NCBI GenBank assembly: GCA_022432975.1 | Contig: CM039516.1 | Span: forward strand, 27,747,571 to 27,811,570 | Origin: Begonia masoniana | Lineage: Eukaryota; Streptophyta; Magnoliopsida; Cucurbitales; Begoniaceae | Length of the DNA stretch: 64,000 nucleotides | Direction of reading: 5' to 3' | In this document: positions 59,701 to 64,000 of the stretch, piece by piece | Position numbering within the stretch: position 1 is the stretch's first letter | Layout: each line of letters begins with the position of its first letter | Position numbers and translations under genes: made by a program | Notes under the pieces: generated by a model | Database searches by the model: none | Seen by the model: the letters and a program-made list of their open reading frames with translations, nothing else | What the model was told of the DNA's origin: nothing

Positions 59701-61386
59701 GTGTTTCATATACCGGATGATATAAGAGTTGTTTTGTCGTCTAGCGATCGGTAGATGTAGTGTGTTTCATATACCGGATGATATAAGAGTTGTTTTGTCG
59801 TCTAGCGATCGGTAGATGTAGTGTGTTTCATATACCGGATGATATAAGAGTTGTTTTGTCGTCTAGCGATCGGTAGATGTAGTGTGTTTCATATACCGGA
59901 TGATATAAGAGTTGTTTTGTCGTCTAGCGATCGGTAGATGTAGTGTGTTTCATATACCGGATGATATAAGAGTTGTTTTGTCGTCTAGCGATCGGTAGAT
60001 GTAGTGTGTTTCATATACCGGATGATATAAGAGTTGTTTTGTCGTCTAGCGATCGGTAGATGTAGTGTGTTTCATATACCGGATGATATAAGAGTTGTTT
60101 TGTCGTCTAGCGATCGGTAGATGTAGTGTGTTTCATATACCGGATGATATAAGAGTTGTTTTGTCGTCTAGCGATCGGTAGATGTAGTGTGTTTCATATA
60201 CCGGATGATATAAGAGTTGTTTTGTCGTCTAGCGATCGGTAGATGTAGTGTGTTTCATATACCGGATGATATAAGAGTTGTTTTGTCGTCTAGCGATCGG
60301 TAGATGTAGTGTGTTTCATATACCGGATGATATAAGAGTTGTTTTGTCGTCTAGCGATCGGTAGATGTAGTGTGTTTCATATACCGGATGATATAAGAGT
60401 TGTTTTGTCGTCTAGCGATCGGTAGATGTAGTGTGTTTCATATACCGGATGATATAAGAGTTGTTTTGTCGTCTAGCGATCGGTAGATGTAGTGTGTTTC
60501 ATATACCGGATGATATAAGAGTTGTTTTGTCGTCTAGCGATCGGTAGATGTAGTGTGTTTCATATACCGGATGATATAAGAGTTGTTTTGTCGTCTAGCG
60601 ATCGGTAGATGTAGTGTGTTTCATATACCGGATGATATAAGAGTTGTTTTGTCGTCTAGCGATCGGTAGATGTAGTGTGTTTCATATACCGGATGATATA
60701 AGAGTTGTTTTGTCGTCTAGCGATCGGTAGATGTAGTGTGTTTCATATACCGGATGATATAAGAGTTGTTTTGTCGTCTAGCGATCGGTAGATGTAGTGT
60801 GTTTCATATACCGGATGATATAAGAGTTGTTTTGTCGTCTAGCGATCGGTAGATGTAGTGTGTTTCATATACTGGATGATATAAGAGTTGTTTTGTCGTC
60901 TAGCAATCGGTAGATGTAGTGTGTTTCATATACTGGATGATATAAGAGTTGTTTTGTCGTCTAGCGATCGGTAGATGTAGTGTGTTTCATATACCGGATG
61001 ATATAAGAGTTGTTTTGTCGTCTAGCGATCAAAACCGGATGATGTAGATTTTCACTACTGCGAAGCGAACTCTGTGCTTGTCGTTTAGCGATCGGCAGGA
61101 GCAAGTGAATGAGTATTGAGTTCTGTCGTTTTATGATCGGCAGATGCGAGTTTATTTCTCTATCGGTAGATGCAGTTTAAGAGTTGAAGTTCCTGCTCAT
61201 CGGCTGATGCATTTTGCACTGCTCGCCGGCAGATGTGTAATGTATTTCATTGCTGAGTGATGTCTTGAGCCAAGTTATGTTTTAAAAAAAAATATAAAGG
61301 AGTATAACTTAAGTAAAATTAGTAAGGATATATGGATAAGTCTAAAAGAGTCATGGTTTGGTCTCGGACCTACTGGGCTCGTTGCA
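56730..61386 (+). repeat. TE8 3' LTR
   Basis: 4657 bp, TGTAACACCC to CGTTGCA (the 5' LTR ends CGTTACA). TATA box at 56880-56887. It keeps two segments missing from the 5' LTR (about 57813-57876 and 58035-58226). About 1.24 kb longer than the 5' LTR, mainly from the larger minisatellite. Confidence 0.9.
58527..61030. repeat. 61-bp minisatellite in TE8 3' LTR, about 41 units
   Basis: Same unit as 38318-39840. The left edge (58527-59130) and right edge (60850-61030) hold variants, but roughly 28 consecutive units from about 59130 to 60850 look identical at 61 bp. This differs sharply from the mixed 5' LTR array. Since both LTRs are copied from one template at insertion, the homogeneous block arose later. 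Confidence 0.95.
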
Positions 61387-62497
61387 GTGGCTCCAAGGTT
61401 CCTGCCAGCCTTTGGTGTTCTACCTTTAGTTGGCAATCCAAACAGGATTCCACGTACCTGGAAACCTCTCTTTTAATATTCGGCCACCAGTAGTGTTGTT
61501 TCAGGTCTCTATACATTTTCGTGCTTTCTATCGGCCAACCAGTAGTGTTGTTTCAGGTCTCTATACATTTTCGTGCTTTCTAGATGTACAGAGTATGTCG
61601 AGGAGTATGCTTCTGTCAAAATCTCTCTTTTCAATTCCTCCTCATTAGGCACGTACTGCCTATGCCTGAATTTTAATACACCATCATCTGACAAATTAAA
61701 ATTGAACGAGTCCTCGGATGTCATGCTCAATCGATACTTCTCACACTCCAAGTCTTTTTGTTGAGCTTCTCGGATTTTGTCTAGTATTGTTGGCCTTAGT
61801 GAGATATTTGCAAGCATATTGGAATACTCGGTAACAATCTCCACCTTAAACTTCACAATCTCTGTTTTTAATGCTACCGACATTGATGCAAGCGAAGGTC
61901 GACTCGTTGAAGGCATCCTGCTTAAGGCATCAGCGACTTTATTTGCCTTTCCTGGGTGGTATTTAATCTAGAAGTCGTAGTCTTTGACAAACTCAAACCA
62001 CCTACGTTGTCGCATGTTTAATTCCTTCTGCGTAAACAGATATTTCAGACTCCTGTGATCCAAAAATACTTCGCACTGCTGCCCATACAGATAATGTCTT
62101 TAAATCTTCAATGTGAAGACGACGGCTGCCAGCTCCAGGTCGTGCGCAGATAATTCTGCTCATACGACTTTAATTGCCGAGAAGCATATGCGATAACACT
62201 TCCTTCCTGCATGAGTATGCATCCAAGTCCAACATTAGACGCATTACAATATATGTTGAACTTGTCGCCCTCAACTAGAAGTGTCAAAACTGGAGCTGTA
62301 GTCAATTTCTGTTTCAGCTTCTGAAAGCTCTTGTCGCATGCAGCTGTCCATACAAATTTCTCATTCTTCCTTGTCAATCGGGACAGAGGAACAGCGATCT
62401 TCAAAAATCCTTCAATGAACTTTCGATAATACCCGGCCAATCCAAGAAACCCTCGTACCTCTCGTACACTCTTAGGCTGTGGCCAATCTTTGACAAC
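61387..62497 (-). pseudogene. TE1 RNase H and integrase N-terminus
   Basis: Minus-strand pieces: RNase H ([25 protein letters not shown] with Asn for the first Asp, [13 protein letters not shown]) at 62108-62440, the linker near 61990-61920 (ADALSRM-like), and the integrase N-terminal region ([52 protein letters not shown]) at 61509-61916. A 51-bp tandem duplication (61481-61582) disrupts the HHCC domain. Homology ends near 62497 in the [11 protein letters not shown] region. Confidence 0.88.
61481..61582. repeat. 51-bp tandem duplication in TE1 integrase
   Basis: 61481-61531 and 61532-61582 repeat CGGCCACCAGTAGTGTTG... with one or two changes, at the HHCC region. Confidence 0.9.
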
Positions 62498-62993
62498 TTT
62501 ATATGAAAACCGAGCACAAAAGTATTAGAAATTCGAGAAGTAATAAGACATAGAAATCGATTTCATGGATTTGCTGTTGTCTGATTTTCATGCATAAATA
62601 TGAATGGCCTTTTGGTATTAAGTGGTTGGCAAATATTTAGATGTAAACATTAGTTCAAACACAAATCATAAGGCTGAAGAAACCCAAAGTTAATCATGCA
62701 AAAACCGAGACTAATATAGCAAGAAAATCGAGATGAGTTAAACCTTAAAACTGAATGGAATTTATTCTTACCTTGGCCGATCTTATGCCCCAATCCATAA
62801 CATATATTTACCTTAATGTTTTAAGCTATCAAATGGCAAGAAAAACATGATGTAATATTTGATTAATCAATGATAAAACAGCATTAAAACAGAATCAAAA
62901 CAAGGCATAAAAATATGAGCGGCTATCCTGGTTTTGTGATAAACTTTTGATCAATGTCAAATGCAACTAAAATGCATATGGGAAGCACCTTGT

Positions 62994-63005
62994 GCTCTGA
63001 TACCA
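62994..63005 (-). other. primer binding site of TE11
   Basis: TGGTATCAGAGC on the minus strand, exact match to the tRNA-Met site, 2 bp from the proposed LTR end. Confidence 0.65.
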
Positions 63006-63650
63006 CTTGACATGGTGGCCCTTAGAAAAGGGGCCATGTATAATCCACAAAAGATGAAAATGTGCTCGGGTGAAGAGGTGTTGTACAAAACCAAAAATAT
63101 TGAGTAGGAAATGGTGATGAGGATGAAGCAAAGTAAAGGGGTGATTGTGTGTGAAGGTGGCCAATTACTAGATGGAAAGAAGTGCATGAGATATGAAAGA
63201 AAATGTAGTAAAGGAAATGGTTGTGGTGTGTGTGAAATCCGTGAAGAAAATTGGAGATAAAGTAGACAAAATGTAAACAAAGTAATGTGAAGTGTGTGAT
63301 GAAGTTGTGGCCGAAATGTAGATGGAAAATGCAAGAAGTTGGATGGAAATGAGAATACCCTTGGCAGACCCAGGAGCTATCTTACGTGTGCTCTCGGGTG
63401 CACGCTTTTCCTGGAGGAAAAACGACCACTGTAGGCCTAGGTTTTCTTCCTCAAACCTTAAACTCTCACGAGAGAAAAAGGTGAGGGGATGTATAAGAGT
63501 TCACCTAGCAACCCAAAGCTATGAGAACAATGGAGGATCTCTCCACTCGATTCAAAAATCGAGGAACACCCAAAGGGCTTCAAACACTTTTGTTAGGGAA
63601 AGAAAATTCTCATAAAATGGCCAAACTTCTTTTACACACACCAATGCTAT

Positions 63651-63660
63651 GCTTAAATAG
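63651..63660 (-). promoter_or_regulatory. possible TATA box of TE11
   Basis: CTATTTAAGC on the minus strand. About 650 bp downstream on that strand lies the primer site, fitting an LTR promoter. No other support. Confidence 0.35.
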
Positions 63661-64000
63661 AAAACCTAGGGTGGATGATTAGGGTTTGTCAATTAGAAGA
63701 GTGAATGAAAACCATTGGATGAAGGAGAAATCGGGTGGCTAGGATGATAAGCCTTGGGCACGCCCATCAGCGAACCAGGCACTGCCCTGCGCGCGCCATT
63801 TAATGAACCAGAAGCTGCAACAGTGCGCCTCATCAACGGCGCAGATGGTGATCCAGGTGTGCGCCACGCCAGCGATCCAGATGCTGCTCCAGTGCGAGCC
63901 ATCAATGGTCCTCGCTGCTGCCCGGGTGTGCACTATCAACGGCGTTGAACTACCCGCGTCATCTGCTGCTGCGCTGGCCAGATCCTACGGCCAGCTGTGA

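Larger units (their letters stand above)
36762..61386 (+). mobile_element. TE8: gypsy element with minisatellite-bearing LTRs
   Basis: 5' LTR 36762-40181, internal 40182-56729 (including TE9 and TE10), 3' LTR 56730-61386. Target flanks ATGGC (36757-36761) and GTGGC (61387-61391) differ by one base, and TE1's integrase frame joins across them. Domain order is gag, protease, reverse transcriptase, RNase H, integrase, chromodomain. It is the same LTR family as TE4. Frameshifts and stops make it inactive. Confidence 0.92.
494..62497 (-). mobile_element. TE1: fragmented Ty3/gypsy element, host of all other insertions
   Basis: Oldest element of the stack. Its pieces are the LTR at 494-2642, the pol 3' end at 2643-2948, integrase at 35943-36761, and RNase H/integrase N-terminus at 61387-62497. 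The pieces join in one order and orientation once TE2 (duplication CTCTC at 2944-2948 and 35943-35947) and TE8 (atggc at 36757-36761, gtggc at 61387-61391) are removed. Reverse transcriptase, protease, gag and the right LTR are missing: homology stops near 62497 where unrelated DNA begins. The domain order and chromodomain-like end point to the Tekay/Del chromovirus lineage (inference from family features). Confidence 0.85.
62498..64000 (-). mobile_element. TE11: probable leader and 5' LTR of another minus-strand element (partial)
   Basis: Unrelated to TE1 from about 62498. GCTCTGATACCA at 62994-63005 is the complement of a tRNA-Met primer site, followed 2 bp later by TGACATGG (63008), a possible LTR end. 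The LTR would run from 63008 off the window. A TATA-like CTATTTAAGC (63651-63660, minus) would place transcription start near 63625. The stretch 62498-62993 would be internal leader, with no protein motif. The GC-rich end (about 63755-64000) has imperfect repeats (CATCAACGGCG and CAGTGCGNNCCATCAA words). Open frames here match nothing I know. Confidence 0.5.

Noticed and set aside
63322..63948. Open frames in the GC-rich right end as a possible host gene
   Set aside because: Frames overlap on both strands, contain short internal repeats and show no known domain. The LTR context explains the segment better.

Overview
The window is plant repetitive DNA with no recognisable host gene. Almost every base belongs to a stack of nested LTR retrotransposons, mostly Ty3/gypsy chromoviruses. 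Their pol ends in a chromodomain-like C-terminus typical of the Tekay/Del lineage, and they are primed by initiator tRNA-Met (TGGTATCAGAGC-type sites). Two copies of the 5S-rRNA-bearing TRIM Cassandra, which is known from land plants, also support a plant (probably flowering plant) origin. The nesting, decayed pol frames, solo LTR and expanded minisatellites suggest pericentromeric or other heterochromatin. The species cannot be told from the sequence.

Layout (my labels). TE1 (minus strand, oldest) runs from a left LTR (494-2642) to about 62497 and is cut into pieces by later insertions. Inside its chromodomain region sits TE2 (2949-35942, minus, duplication CTCTC). TE2 is an internally deleted element that keeps only a chromodomain reading frame. 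TE2's left LTR holds TE3 (4242-10764, plus), a non-coding LARD-like element with nearly identical LTRs. TE2's right LTR holds TE4 (13332-34954, minus, duplication CAAAC), a gypsy element with a decayed gag-pol. TE4's pol carries two Cassandra copies, TE5 (15913-16736) and TE6 (17529-18614, duplication ATTCT). TE4's 5' LTR carries TE7 (about 23766/24438-34118, plus), a non-autonomous element coding only for a four-zinc-knuckle protein.

Further right, TE1's integrase region is split by TE8 (36762-61386, plus), which is in the same LTR family as TE4. Its two LTRs contain huge arrays of a 61-bp minisatellite. TE8's reverse transcriptase frame is split by a solo LTR, TE9 (42159-54077, duplication AAATA). 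TE9 is itself split by a complete gypsy element, TE10 (44079-53704, minus, duplication TTACC). Two chains therefore reach four levels: TE1>TE2>TE4>TE7 and TE1>TE8>TE9>TE10. To the left of TE1's LTR, bases 1-493 are the gag start and primer site of another or tandem copy (TE0). The right end (62498-64000) looks like the leader and 5' LTR of a different minus-strand element (TE11).

No element looks able to move by itself: gag-pol frames carry stops and frameshifts, most of the stops explainable by C-to-T or G-to-A transitions. The most interesting structure is in the LTRs. In five or more LTR subfamilies a cluster of short perfect palindromes and hairpins (many built on GGCGATCGATCGCC-like cores), or a tandem array of hairpin-forming units, lies roughly 200-300 bp upstream of the primer binding site. 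That is where an RNA dimerisation or packaging signal could sit.
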